NCBI RefSeq assembly: GCF_000407445.1 | Contig: NZ_ASWB01000002.1 | Location: 248,001-312,000, forward strand | Origin: Enterococcus moraviensis ATCC BAA-383 | GTDB lineage: Bacteria; Bacillota; Bacilli; Lactobacillales; Enterococcaceae | Direction of reading: 5' to 3' | Length of the DNA stretch: 64,000 nucleotides | In this document: piece by piece, positions 1-7,264 of the stretch | How the letters are laid out: the number at the start of each line of letters is the position of its first letter | Numbering within the stretch: the first letter of the stretch is position 1 | The notes under the pieces: generated by a model | Databases searched by the model: none | What the model was told of the DNA's origin: nothing | The model's input: the letters and a program-made list of their open reading frames with translations, nothing else | Program-made: the position numbers and the translations under genes

Positions 1-1
1 C

Positions 2-304
2 TCTGATGAATATTATCGTAATTGGGATTGGAATTATGGAAAATCACCAGCCTTTAATTTGGAACGTCATCAACGTTTTCCAATCGGATCCATCGATGCG
101 CAGATGAACGTAGAAGAGGGTGAAATCAAGGAAATCAAAATCTTTGGTGATTTCTTTGGTTTAGGTGAAATAAAAGATGTCGAAGATATTTTAACTGGCA
201 CAAAATATGAAAAATCAGCAATCCAAGAAGCTGTCGATCAGATTGATATCAAAAAATATTTTGGGAACATTGAAAAAGATGATTTAGTTGGTTTGCTTTA
301 TTAA
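2..304 (+). CDS. lplA: lipoate-protein ligase, C-terminal part (cut by window edge)
   Basis: The reading frame is already open at base 2 and ends with TAA at 304, so only about 100 C-terminal residues are present. The sequence runs through a tryptophan-rich stretch (YYRNWDWNYGKSPAFN) and then a small acidic domain ending in DDLVGLLY, which fits the C-terminal accessory domain of LplA-type ligases. These attach lipoate to E2/H proteins of oxo-acid dehydrogenase complexes in the cytoplasm. The catalytic N-terminal domain lies outside the window. A strong terminator follows directly. Confidence 0.75.
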   Translation, partial: SDEYYRNWDWNYGKSPAFNLERHQRFPIGSIDAQMNVEEGEIKEIKIFGDFFGLGEIKDVEDILTGTKYEKSAIQEAVDQIDIKKYFGNIEKDDLVGLLY

Positions 305-311
305 GTAAAAT

Positions 312-357
312 AAAAAAATGCAGTAAAACGAGAGAATCGTTTTACTGCATTTTTTTA
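312..357 (+). terminator. intrinsic terminator after lplA
   Basis: A perfect 14-bp stem (ATGCAGTAAAACGA and its complement) with a five-base loop is followed by a run of T. It sits a few bases after the lplA stop codon. Confidence 0.9.
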
Positions 358-386
358 ATCGTCGGCTACTTAGTGAAACAAAGTAG

Positions 387-438
387 TTGACATTTCCACT
401 ACTGAGTTTTACTATATACTAGTACTTAATAATACTAG
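387..438 (+). promoter_or_regulatory. padR promoter and candidate PadR operator
   Basis: A TTGACA box (387-392) lies 17 bases before a weak TACTAT -10 (410-415). Just downstream is an inverted repeat, CTAGTA at 419-424 and TACTAG at 433-438. A repeat placed over the start of transcription fits autorepression by the PadR protein encoded next; this is inferred from position only. Confidence 0.5.
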
Positions 439-484
439 GTAGAAGAGGTTAGATTAACAGTATAAAGAGTAGGCGGTGGGAACT

Positions 485-820
485 ATGAACGGAACGACAG
501 AAATGCTAAAGGGAGTTTTAGAAGGTGTTATTCTAGAAATCATCAATCGACATGAAACATATGGATATGAAATAACGAGTAATTTACAAAAGTATGGATT
601 TGAAGATATCGTGGAAGGAACAGTTTATACCATTCTTTTACGCTTAGAAAAAAAGCAATTCGTTACGATTGCAAAGAAAAAATCAACAGTGGGGCCAATG
701 CGCAAATTTTATTCGTTAAATGAAGCTGGACAAAAAGAACTCGCTTTGTTTTGGCAACGTTGGTCATTTATTTCAGGACAGATTGATCGATTGAAGGAGG
801 GACAAGAGGATGAAAAATAA
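485..820 (+). CDS. PadR family transcriptional regulator
   Basis: This 111-residue protein has the winged-helix PadR fold signature: GVLEGVILEIINRHETYGYEI near the N terminus, then EGTVYTILLRLEKK and a beta-wing ending in KFYSLNEAGQKEL. It should be a small cytoplasmic repressor, commonly of genes for membrane stress or drug response. ATG at 485 is preferred over the upstream GTG at 476 because an AGGCGG ribosome site lies 8 bases before it. The stop overlaps the next gene by 11 bases, so the two are translationally coupled. The inverted repeat upstream is a possible autoregulatory site. Confidence 0.85.
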   Translation: MNGTTEMLKGVLEGVILEIINRHETYGYEITSNLQKYGFEDIVEGTVYTILLRLEKKQFVTIAKKKSTVGPMRKFYSLNEAGQKELALFWQRWSFISGQIDRLKEGQEDEK

Positions 821-1169
821 AAATGTGATTAACTATTTCAAACAAGTTCATGCCGATAAGGTAGAATACAATAAACAAATGGCACGATTAAAAGAATTGC
901 CGGCGGACTATCAAGTCGTTTATAAAGAAGTTCAAAAATTTTTATGGGAGTTTACAGCAGGCGATGGAATGGATATGCTTCCGCCGATGTTAGAATTGTT
1001 GGATTTCTTTGAAGAAGGTGCGACAAATAATATACCTGTCTTACAATTAGTTGGTGAAGATGTAGGGTCGTTTGCAGAAAATACATTACATGAAATGCAG
1101 GCTAAAACACGAATCAATGAACTAAAGCGGAAGATGAACGAACGAATTGTTAAAAAAATTAATAACTAA
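810..1169 (+). CDS. DUF1048 family protein, PadR partner
   Basis: This 119-residue, mostly helical and charged protein belongs to the DUF1048 group commonly found directly downstream of PadR-like genes in Firmicutes. The N-terminal part (MKNKNVINYFKQVHADK) and a central MDMLPPMLELLDFFEEGA segment fit that family. No membrane segment or catalytic motif is visible. It overlaps padR by 11 bases and shares its transcript. Function is unknown; the context suggests a modulator or target of the PadR switch. Confidence 0.75.
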   Translation: MKNKNVINYFKQVHADKVEYNKQMARLKELPADYQVVYKEVQKFLWEFTAGDGMDMLPPMLELLDFFEEGATNNIPVLQLVGEDVGSFAENTLHEMQAKTRINELKRKMNERIVKKINN

Positions 1170-1205
1170 TCAAGAAGCATTAGTATAAAGGATGAAAATT
1201 CTTTT

Positions 1206-1234
1206 TTGACATCATATCTTTCTATTCGTATAAT
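1206..1234 (+). promoter_or_regulatory. consensus sigma-A promoter with 140-nt structured leader
   Basis: A perfect TTGACA (1206-1211), 17-base spacer and TATAAT (1229-1234). The start codon of the next gene is about 140 bases downstream, leaving a long leader that can fold (see 1263-1365). Confidence 0.9.
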
Positions 1235-1262
1235 AAAGAAGTAAATTTTATCAATAGTAAAT

Positions 1263-1365
1263 CTGATGTAGAAAAAAGATTAAGATAGTAAAAGGACCAA
1301 GGAATCAGATGTGTTCCTTGTACTGTTCAACATCAGCTCATAAAAATATTCGCTGTGTTTCACAG
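1263..1365 (+). promoter_or_regulatory. structured 5' leader of methyltransferase gene
   Basis: Three nested or adjacent pairings are visible: CTGATGT (1263-1269) with ACATCAG (1330-1336), enclosing CAAGGAA (1298-1304) with TTCCTTG (1314-1320); then CTGTG (1353-1357) with CACAG (1361-1365) just before the ribosome site AAAGGAG. No U-run follows, so any control would act on translation rather than termination. Not matched to a known riboswitch. Confidence 0.45.
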
Positions 1366-1381
1366 TAAAAGGAGCAATAAT

Positions 1382-2062
1382 ATGCGTAACGAAATGATGC
1401 ATCGACCAGTTGTGAAACAAGAACTTGTTGATTTTATGCGAAATAAACAAAAGAAAGTTCAAGGAGAGCTTGGGGTAATCGAAGAAGAAGCTCATGAAGC
1501 TGGAGTACCGATCATTCCTCATGAAACAGTCGTGTTCTTACAATTTTTCTTAGATCAAATCAAACCCAAGAATATTCTCGAAATAGGTACGGCAATTGGT
1601 TTTTCTTCAAGCCTAATGGCACAATACGTCGGAGAAGACGGACATGTCACGACGATTGATCGGTTTGATGTAATGATTAGAAAAGCGAAAGTTACATATG
1701 AACGTTTAGGATTAACAGATAAAGTGACGTTATTAGAAGGACAAGCAGCAGAAGTATTACCGACATTAACTGGACCATATGACTTTATTTTTATGGACAG
1801 CGCTAAATCCAAATATATTGAATTTTTGCCGGAATGTTTGCGTTTATTACGTGTTGGTGGCGTATTGATGGTAGATGATGTATTCCAAGCAGGAACGATT
1901 TTAGATCCTATCGAGGACATCCCACGCAGTCAAAGAACGATCCATAGAAAGTTGAATCAATTTTTAGATACAGTCATGACCCATCCTGATTTGACGTCAA
2001 CTTTGTTGCCGTTAGGTGATGGTGTGATCATGATCACAAAAGAACGAGAAATAACTGAATAA
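1382..2062 (+). CDS. class I SAM-dependent O-methyltransferase, TrmR-like
   Basis: This 226-residue protein has a Rossmann methyltransferase core: motif I ILEIGTAIGFSSSLMAQY, an acidic loop TTIDRFDVM and IFMDSAKSKY, then GGVLMVDDVFQAG. The last two resemble the TrmR/YrrM family, which methylates 5-hydroxyuridine at the tRNA wobble position; small-molecule O-methyltransferases share the fold, so the tRNA role is inferred. ATG at 1382 is chosen because AAAGGAG sits directly upstream; a GTG at 1355 lies inside a leader hairpin. The gene stands alone behind a consensus promoter. Confidence 0.75.
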   Translation: MRNEMMHRPVVKQELVDFMRNKQKKVQGELGVIEEEAHEAGVPIIPHETVVFLQFFLDQIKPKNILEIGTAIGFSSSLMAQYVGEDGHVTTIDRFDVMIRKAKVTYERLGLTDKVTLLEGQAAEVLPTLTGPYDFIFMDSAKSKYIEFLPECLRLLRVGGVLMVDDVFQAGTILDPIEDIPRSQRTIHRKLNQFLDTVMTHPDLTSTLLPLGDGVIMITKEREITE

Positions 2063-2139
2063 TGATTTTACGGCTTGGATCAGGATTTAATTATTTTGAT
2101 CTAAGTTTTTTTTATGTGATAATAAAGGAGTGAATATTG

Positions 2140-2766
2140 ATGAGGTCAGATAAAGAGAAAGTTCAAGTGTTAAATAATTTAGTAGCACATTATGGTTATC
2201 AACATTGGTGGGAAGATGAAAATCGAATTTCTGATTGGGTATCGATGATTTTGATCCAACAAACGACTGAAAAAAATGCACATAAAGCGTTAGAAAATTT
2301 AGCTCCTTATTTGACTGTAGAAAGCTTGCAGACAATAGAGTTGGAAACTTTACAAGAACTGATTCGTCCAGCAGGATTTTTTACCCAAAAAAGTAACTAT
2401 ATCAAAGCCTTGATCAATTGGTTTATGTCGCATGGCAGTGATTTTGATAAATTTAAAGCCTATTCTACTGATGAGCTTAGAAAAGAACTTTTGACGATTA
2501 AAGGCGTTGGGTCAGAAACAGCGGATGCGATGCTACTTTATATCTTTGAACGAAATGTTTTTATCTCGGATCAATATGCGATTCGTCTATTTAATCGTTT
2601 AGGTTTTGGACCCTATAAAAACTATGAGGAAATGCGTAAGGAGTTTATTCATTTAACAGAATCGATTTCTCATAAGTTGTGCAAAGAGTGGCATGCTACG
2701 ATAGATGTTCATGGAAAGCATTTTAATAAAGACAAGATGATGGATGAATCATTTTTGATTTCTTAA
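2140..2766 (+). CDS. HhH-GPD (endonuclease III-like) protein without Fe-S cluster
   Basis: This 208-residue protein matches the HhH-GPD DNA glycosylase core: SDWVSMILIQQTTEKNAHKAL at the N terminus, the helix-hairpin-helix LLTIKGVGSETADAMLLY and the aspartate segment ISDQYAIRLFNRLG. The lysine of bifunctional Nth enzymes is replaced by Glu in VGSETAD and no C-terminal four-cysteine cluster is present, so a monofunctional base glycosylase of the MagIII-like type is more likely. ATG at 2140 has AAGGAG 9 bases upstream. It may act on alkylated bases; the substrate cannot be read from sequence. Confidence 0.75.
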   Translation: MRSDKEKVQVLNNLVAHYGYQHWWEDENRISDWVSMILIQQTTEKNAHKALENLAPYLTVESLQTIELETLQELIRPAGFFTQKSNYIKALINWFMSHGSDFDKFKAYSTDELRKELLTIKGVGSETADAMLLYIFERNVFISDQYAIRLFNRLGFGPYKNYEEMRKEFIHLTESISHKLCKEWHATIDVHGKHFNKDKMMDESFLIS

Positions 2767-2849
2767 ACTAGTTTATTTTCTTTATTTGGTGTTTAATCTT
2801 CATTTAAGTTTCAGGGCGTACACTTTCTTTATCGGAGGGAGAGAACGTC

Positions 2850-3695
2850 ATGAAGAATGAACAAAACATAAAAAGAAAAGGGCCGAAAATACTTTTGATT
2901 GTAGGTGTTGTTCTAGTGTTCTTTCTATTATTTCAAAAAAGTTTAACGGCATTTGCTGAAAAATTTACACCGTCAAGTGAACCTGTAACTATTCAAACAC
3001 CAACGATTTTAGTTCCAGGGACAAATGGAACTGTAAATCGCTTCAATGGGTTGATCAAAACAATAGATAAAACAGCTGATGTACTCAAAGTGACGGTAGC
3101 AACAGATGGAACGGTTACTTCTAAAGGAAAACTAACAAGTTCGACCGAACACCCTATGATTGTGATTGCTTTTGAAGACAGCAGTGATGACACATTACCG
3201 ATTCAAGGAAAATGGTACCAATCAGCATTGCGTTATATACAAGAAAAGTATTTCTTTGAAACCTATAATTACCTAGGACATTCTAATGGTGGCTTAGTTA
3301 TCACCTCTTATCTAGAAGCGTTCCAGCAAGCAAGTGATCCAAAAATAGCGAAGCTGATAACAGTAGGTACACCATACAATGATACGTCAAAAAAATATAA
3401 TGAGGCAGTGACTTCATTTACGCATATAAAAGAAACAAGTGAACTTTTAAACGGCTATTTAAAAGGATCGGAAAATATACCTAATACGATCAAGATGTTG
3501 AATATAGCTGGAGAGGTCGGAGACTCTGCTTCAGACAATACAGTTCCTGTTAAAAGTGTTTTTTCAGGACGGTATATTTATCAGGAAAACGTAGCGGAAT
3601 ATCAAGAAGTACTGATTCAAGGCATTGATACTAGCCATAGTGAACTAGTTGAAAACGAAGAAGTTATTAACATACTAACAAATTTCTTCTGGTAA
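2850..3695 (+). CDS. membrane-anchored alpha/beta hydrolase, DUF915
   Basis: This 281-residue protein starts with a basic stretch and one hydrophobic segment (about residues 13-30), so the rest is probably extracellular. The DUF915 hydrolase features are visible: TILVPGTNGTVNRFNGLI, the nucleophile elbow LGHSNGG, an acid-loop region NTVPVKSVFSGRYIY and a C-terminal His in DTSHSELVEN. The substrate is unknown; lipase or esterase activity is a family-level inference. A paralogue made as a lipoprotein lies at 23803. It ends in a terminator shared with the convergent racemase gene. Confidence 0.8.
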   Translation: MKNEQNIKRKGPKILLIVGVVLVFFLLFQKSLTAFAEKFTPSSEPVTIQTPTILVPGTNGTVNRFNGLIKTIDKTADVLKVTVATDGTVTSKGKLTSSTEHPMIVIAFEDSSDDTLPIQGKWYQSALRYIQEKYFFETYNYLGHSNGGLVITSYLEAFQQASDPKIAKLITVGTPYNDTSKKYNEAVTSFTHIKETSELLNGYLKGSENIPNTIKMLNIAGEVGDSASDNTVPVKSVFSGRYIYQENVAEYQEVLIQGIDTSHSELVENEEVINILTNFFW

Positions 3696-3744
3696 AAAAA
3701 AGAGGAGACCCAAAAAGCATTAATTTTTGGTGTCTCCTCTTTTT
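3694..3744. terminator. bidirectional terminator
   Basis: An AAAAGAGGAGAC stem pairs with GTCTCCTCTTTT, with additional CAAAAA/TTTTTG pairs, and has A- and T-runs on both sides. It serves the DUF915 gene and the convergent racemase gene. Confidence 0.85.
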
Positions 3745-3746
3745 AG

Positions 3747-4439
3747 CTATTTTTCTAAAGAAGCTAAAGCCGCTTGGACAGCGTGGATTTTCGTCGTATC
3801 AAAAAGAGGAACGGTCGTATCTACTTGCTTGATTAGCATCCCGATTTCTGTGCAACCTAAAATAATGCCTTGTGCTCCTTGTTGATGTAAATTGTGGATA
3901 ACGTCCAAATAAAACTTTTTGGACTGAGGTGTTATTTGACCTAAGCATAGCTCTTCATAAATAATGCTACTAATTCGCTCACGCTCCGAAGAATTTGGAA
4001 TGATGACATCTATGTCATGATCTTGAATGATTTGTTTATAAAAATCTTCTTCCATTGTAAATTTTGTTCCTAATAGTCCAACTCTTTTAATCGTATGTTG
4101 TTTTAATTCAGTGGCAGTTACCTTAGCAATATGAAGAATTGGAATAGAGATTCTTGCTTGGATTTCATTGGCTACTTTGTGCATCGTATTTGTACAAATA
4201 ACGATATAATCTGCACCTGCTTTTTCTAAAGAAAGGCAAGCTTGTGCTAAAAGGTCAGCGCTTTTATCCCACTGATTTGAAAATTGACAAGCTTCGATCT
4301 CTTGAAAATCAACACTAAATAAAATACATTTTGCAGAATGCAAACCACCTAATTTAGTTTTGATTGTTTCGTTTATCAGTCTATAATAATCAGCGGAACT
4401 TTCCCAGCTCATCCCACCTAATAACCCAATTGTTTTCAT
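3747..4439 (-). CDS. aspartate/glutamate racemase family protein
   Basis: This 230-residue protein carries the amino-acid racemase signature: N-terminal IGLLGGMSWESSADYY and the two catalytic-cysteine motifs IVICTNTMHK and IILGCTEIGML, expected to exchange protons on opposite faces of the substrate. It is closest to the RacX/YgeA group, which makes D-amino acids in the cytoplasm; the exact amino acid is not predictable. ATG at 4439 is chosen because GGAGG lies 8 bases upstream; a GTG at 4454 would overlap that ribosome site. It is a single-gene unit. Confidence 0.85.
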   Translation of the reverse strand: MKTIGLLGGMSWESSADYYRLINETIKTKLGGLHSAKCILFSVDFQEIEACQFSNQWDKSADLLAQACLSLEKAGADYIVICTNTMHKVANEIQARISIPILHIAKVTATELKQHTIKRVGLLGTKFTMEEDFYKQIIQDHDIDVIIPNSSERERISSIIYEELCLGQITPQSKKFYLDVIHNLHQQGAQGIILGCTEIGMLIKQVDTTVPLFDTTKIHAVQAALASLEK

Positions 4440-4604
4440 TTTGGTTTCCTCCACTTATTATTTTTGTTAAGTATACCAAAAAATAAAGGAAATGTTGATG
4501 ACTTTATTTAAGGTAGTTTAAAGAGAAATTTTTTCATGGTATTGAGAATGAAAGAGCTATTTTCTCAAAGAAAAGACAAAAATAGCAAAAATAAAATAAC
4601 TAAA

Positions 4605-4647
4605 CTATAATAATTCTATTGACATAATAATTTTAAATTGATACGCT
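4605..4647 (+). promoter_or_regulatory. PerR-box-like operator and ahpC promoter
   Basis: Positions 4605-4619 read CTATAATAATTCTAT, close to the PerR consensus TTATAATNATTATAA. The box abuts a TTGACA -35 (4619-4624) with an extended TGATACGCT -10 element ending at 4647. Peroxide-inducible derepression of ahpC by PerR is established in related Firmicutes; here it is inferred from the match. Confidence 0.65.
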
Positions 4648-4666
4648 AAGAGTGTAGAAAAATGTC

Positions 4667-4707
4667 TAGCTAAACGAGCCCGTTATGCTTTTAAAAATTA
4701 GGAGGAA
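4667..4707 (+). promoter_or_regulatory. ahpC leader hairpin with AGCC loop
   Basis: AACG (4673-4676), loop AGCC, CGTT (4681-4684), reinforced by AGC/GCT outside, stands before TTTTAAAAATTAGGAGGA. The same hairpin-loop and the same RBS context recur upstream of the PTS operon at 38601-38650. Confidence 0.4.
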
Positions 4708-4714
4708 TATGTAG

Positions 4715-5278
4715 ATGAACTTAATTAACACAAAACTATTAGATTTCGAATGTGACGCATATCAAGATGGAGACTTCATCAAAGTATCAACAGCAGATGT
4801 ATTAGGTAAATGGAGTATTTTCTTCTTCTATCCAGCTGACTTTTCATTTGTTTGTCCAACAGAATTAGGGGACATGCAAGATCATTATGATCACTTAAAA
4901 GAGTTGAATTGTGAAGTTTACTCAGTATCAGAAGATAGTCACTTTGTTCATAAAGCATGGGCAGATGCGACAGATACGATCGGTAAAATCAAATACCCAA
5001 TGTTAGCTGACCCAAATGGAAAAATTGCTCGCTTCTTTGGCGTTTTAAACGAAGACTTAGGTCAAGCGTACCGTGGAACATTTATCGTTAGCCCAGAAGG
5101 CGAAATCAAGTCATACGAAATCAATGATATGGGAATCGGCCGTAATGCAGATGAATTAGTACGTAAATTAGAAGCGTCTCAATTTGTAGCAAAACACGGC
5201 GACAAAGTTTGTCCAGCAAACTGGAAACCAGGCGAAGAAACAATCGCACCAAGTTTAGACTTAGTTGGTAAAATCTAA
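4715..5278 (+). CDS. ahpC: alkyl hydroperoxide reductase subunit C (typical 2-Cys peroxiredoxin)
   Basis: This 187-residue protein is a full-length AhpC. The peroxidatic cysteine is Cys47 in ADFSFVCPTELGD and the resolving cysteine lies in DKVCPANWKPGE near the C terminus. It reduces hydrogen peroxide, organic peroxides and peroxynitrite in the cytoplasm, using electrons from the AhpF-like flavoprotein encoded next. An AGGAGG ribosome site precedes the ATG. A PerR-like box overlaps the promoter, so peroxide induction is likely. A terminator after the stop may make ahpC mRNA more abundant than its partner. Confidence 0.95.
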   Translation: MNLINTKLLDFECDAYQDGDFIKVSTADVLGKWSIFFFYPADFSFVCPTELGDMQDHYDHLKELNCEVYSVSEDSHFVHKAWADATDTIGKIKYPMLADPNGKIARFFGVLNEDLGQAYRGTFIVSPEGEIKSYEINDMGIGRNADELVRKLEASQFVAKHGDKVCPANWKPGEETIAPSLDLVGKI

Positions 5279-5298
5279 ACATTTAAATAGACGACAAT

Positions 5299-5327
5299 AA
5301 GACTTCCTTTTATAGGGGAGTCTTTCT
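5299..5327 (+). terminator. terminator between ahpC and its reductase gene
   Basis: AAGACTTCC pairs with GGGAGTCTT (one G-U pair) followed by TTCTT. It is only moderately strong, so read-through into the next gene is plausible. Confidence 0.6.
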
Positions 5328-5376
5328 TAAAATGTATTAATCAAAATAATCAGATAGACAAAAAAGGAGAACATAC

Positions 5377-7065
5377 ATGAGTCAAGAAATATATGATTTG
5401 ATCGTGATTGGTGGCGGATCAGCGGCATTATCAGCAGGGATTTATGCTGGTCGTGCGATGTTAGACACATTAATCATCGAAAAAGACAAAATCGGTGGAC
5501 AAGTAACAACAACATCTGAAATCGTGAATTATCCAGCGATTCGTGCAACAACTGGCCCTGAATTAATGGAAGATATGCGTTTACAAGCGCTAGATTTCGG
5601 TGTTGAATTTACAACAGATGAAATTATTGATGTCGATTTAAGTCAAACAGTCAAAACAGTCAAATCCGCAACAAAAACGTATCAAGCTTATGCTGTAATC
5701 ATCGCAACAGGTGCTTCAGCACGCAAAATCGGTTTCCCAGGTGAAGTTGAATTTACAGGACGCGGCATTGCGTACTGTTCTACTTGTGATGGTGAATTCT
5801 TCCAAGGCTTAGATATTTTTGTACTTGGTGGTGGATATGCTGCAGCAGAAGAAGCCGTTTATTTAACTCGTTACGGAAAATCTGTCACAATGATCATTCG
5901 TGAACCAGATTTTACTTGTGCAAAATTAACAGCAGAAGCAGCCAAACAACATCCAGATATTAAAATCGTCTACAATACAGAAGTCAAAGAAATTACGGGT
6001 GATGACTTTGTTCGTAAAGCTGTATTTGTCAATAATGAAACAGGCGAAGAAACAACCTACGAAGCACCAGCTGATAGTACGTTTGGGATGTTTGTTTTCG
6101 CTGGAAATAAACCAAGCACAGAAATTTTTGAAGGAAAAGTCGAATTAGATCGTGGGTATGTTCCAACGAATGAAAATATGGAAACCAATGTACCAGGAGT
6201 TTATGCTGCGGGAGACCTACGTATCAAAGAATTACGTCAAATCGTAACTGCTGTTGCAGATGGCGCGATCGCGGCAACGAATGCGCAAAAATATATCACA
6301 GAAGAAAAAACAAAAGCTGGCTTACCGATTGTCAATGAACGGATGGAAAAACGTTTAGCGAAGCAACATGCCGAAACGAAAGAAACACAACCAAAAGCAG
6401 AGAAGAAAACTGCTAAAGCAACTACTGGAAATAACACATGGTTCCCAGATGCAATGAGAGAACAACTTGGTGGTATTTTTGGTAAATTAACAAAAAATGT
6501 AACCTTATTACAAGTCATGGATAGCAGTGAAGAGAAATCCCTTGAATTAAATTCTTTCCTAACTGAATTTGCATCATTAAGTGATAAAATTCTTTTAGAA
6601 ACAGTTCAAAAAGGTGCAGACTCCGAATTAGAAGCGAAATATGGCATTGATAAATTACCAAGTGTTGTTGTCTTAAATGACCAAGGCGAGTACACAGGAA
6701 TCAAATTTAGCGGTATTCCAAGTGGGCATGAAGTCAATTCAATCGTGTTAGCTGTTTATAATGTTGGAAGTGCTGGACAACCAATTGAAGAGCCAGTCGT
6801 AAATAAAATAAAAGAATTACCGAAAAAGAAAGTTCAGATTTTTGTTTCATTGACATGTCATTATTGTCCCGACGTTGTAGCAGCTTGTCAACGAATCGCG
6901 TCAATCAATCATAACGTTGAAGCTGAAATGATCGATATCGGGGTTTTCCCAGAGTTGAAAACAGAAAAGAAAATCATGAGCGTCCCTGCGATGATTATCG
7001 ATGATCAGGAGATTGTTTTTGGCTCTAAAAATATGGATGAGATCGTTGAGATTTTAGAAAAATAA
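5377..7065 (+). CDS. AhpF-type peroxiredoxin reductase with permuted domain order
   Basis: This 562-residue flavoprotein has a thioredoxin-reductase module first (FAD motif GGGSAA at 12-17, redox pair CSTC at 134-137, NAD(P) motif GGGYAAAEE, ATG-like GVYAAGDLR) and a double thioredoxin-fold module last, with a second redox pair Cys494/Cys497 in LTCHYCPD. Classical AhpF has the thioredoxin folds at the N terminus, so this is the swapped arrangement. A charged Ala/Lys/Thr linker around residues 330-350 joins the halves. It should pass electrons from NADH to AhpC. Confidence 0.85.
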   Translation: MSQEIYDLIVIGGGSAALSAGIYAGRAMLDTLIIEKDKIGGQVTTTSEIVNYPAIRATTGPELMEDMRLQALDFGVEFTTDEIIDVDLSQTVKTVKSATKTYQAYAVIIATGASARKIGFPGEVEFTGRGIAYCSTCDGEFFQGLDIFVLGGGYAAAEEAVYLTRYGKSVTMIIREPDFTCAKLTAEAAKQHPDIKIVYNTEVKEITGDDFVRKAVFVNNETGEETTYEAPADSTFGMFVFAGNKPSTEIFEGKVELDRGYVPTNENMETNVPGVYAAGDLRIKELRQIVTAVADGAIAATNAQKYITEEKTKAGLPIVNERMEKRLAKQHAETKETQPKAEKKTAKATTGNNTWFPDAMREQLGGIFGKLTKNVTLLQVMDSSEEKSLELNSFLTEFASLSDKILLETVQKGADSELEAKYGIDKLPSVVVLNDQGEYTGIKFSGIPSGHEVNSIVLAVYNVGSAGQPIEEPVVNKIKELPKKKVQIFVSLTCHYCPDVVAACQRIASINHNVEAEMIDIGVFPELKTEKKIMSVPAMIIDDQEIVFGSKNMDEIVEILEK

Positions 7066-7085
7066 AATTAAAGAACATGAAAAAT

Positions 7086-7136
7086 ATTGAATCACTGATA
7101 TCTTGTGAACAACAAGGAATTAGTGATTCAATTTTC
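7086..7136 (+). terminator. terminator after the AhpF-like gene
   Basis: ATTGAATCACT (7086-7096) pairs perfectly with AGTGATTCAAT (7122-7132), followed by TTT. Confidence 0.75.
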
Positions 7137-7264
7137 ACTCTAAAATAAAAGAGGTTTCGACAACGCAAATAAATAACGTTTTTTGTTTGTTATATAGGTT
7201 TTAAAGCTACTTAAAAAGAGTATAATATGAAGAGGGTATAACGTAGTTGTTTTAAGGAGTAAGG

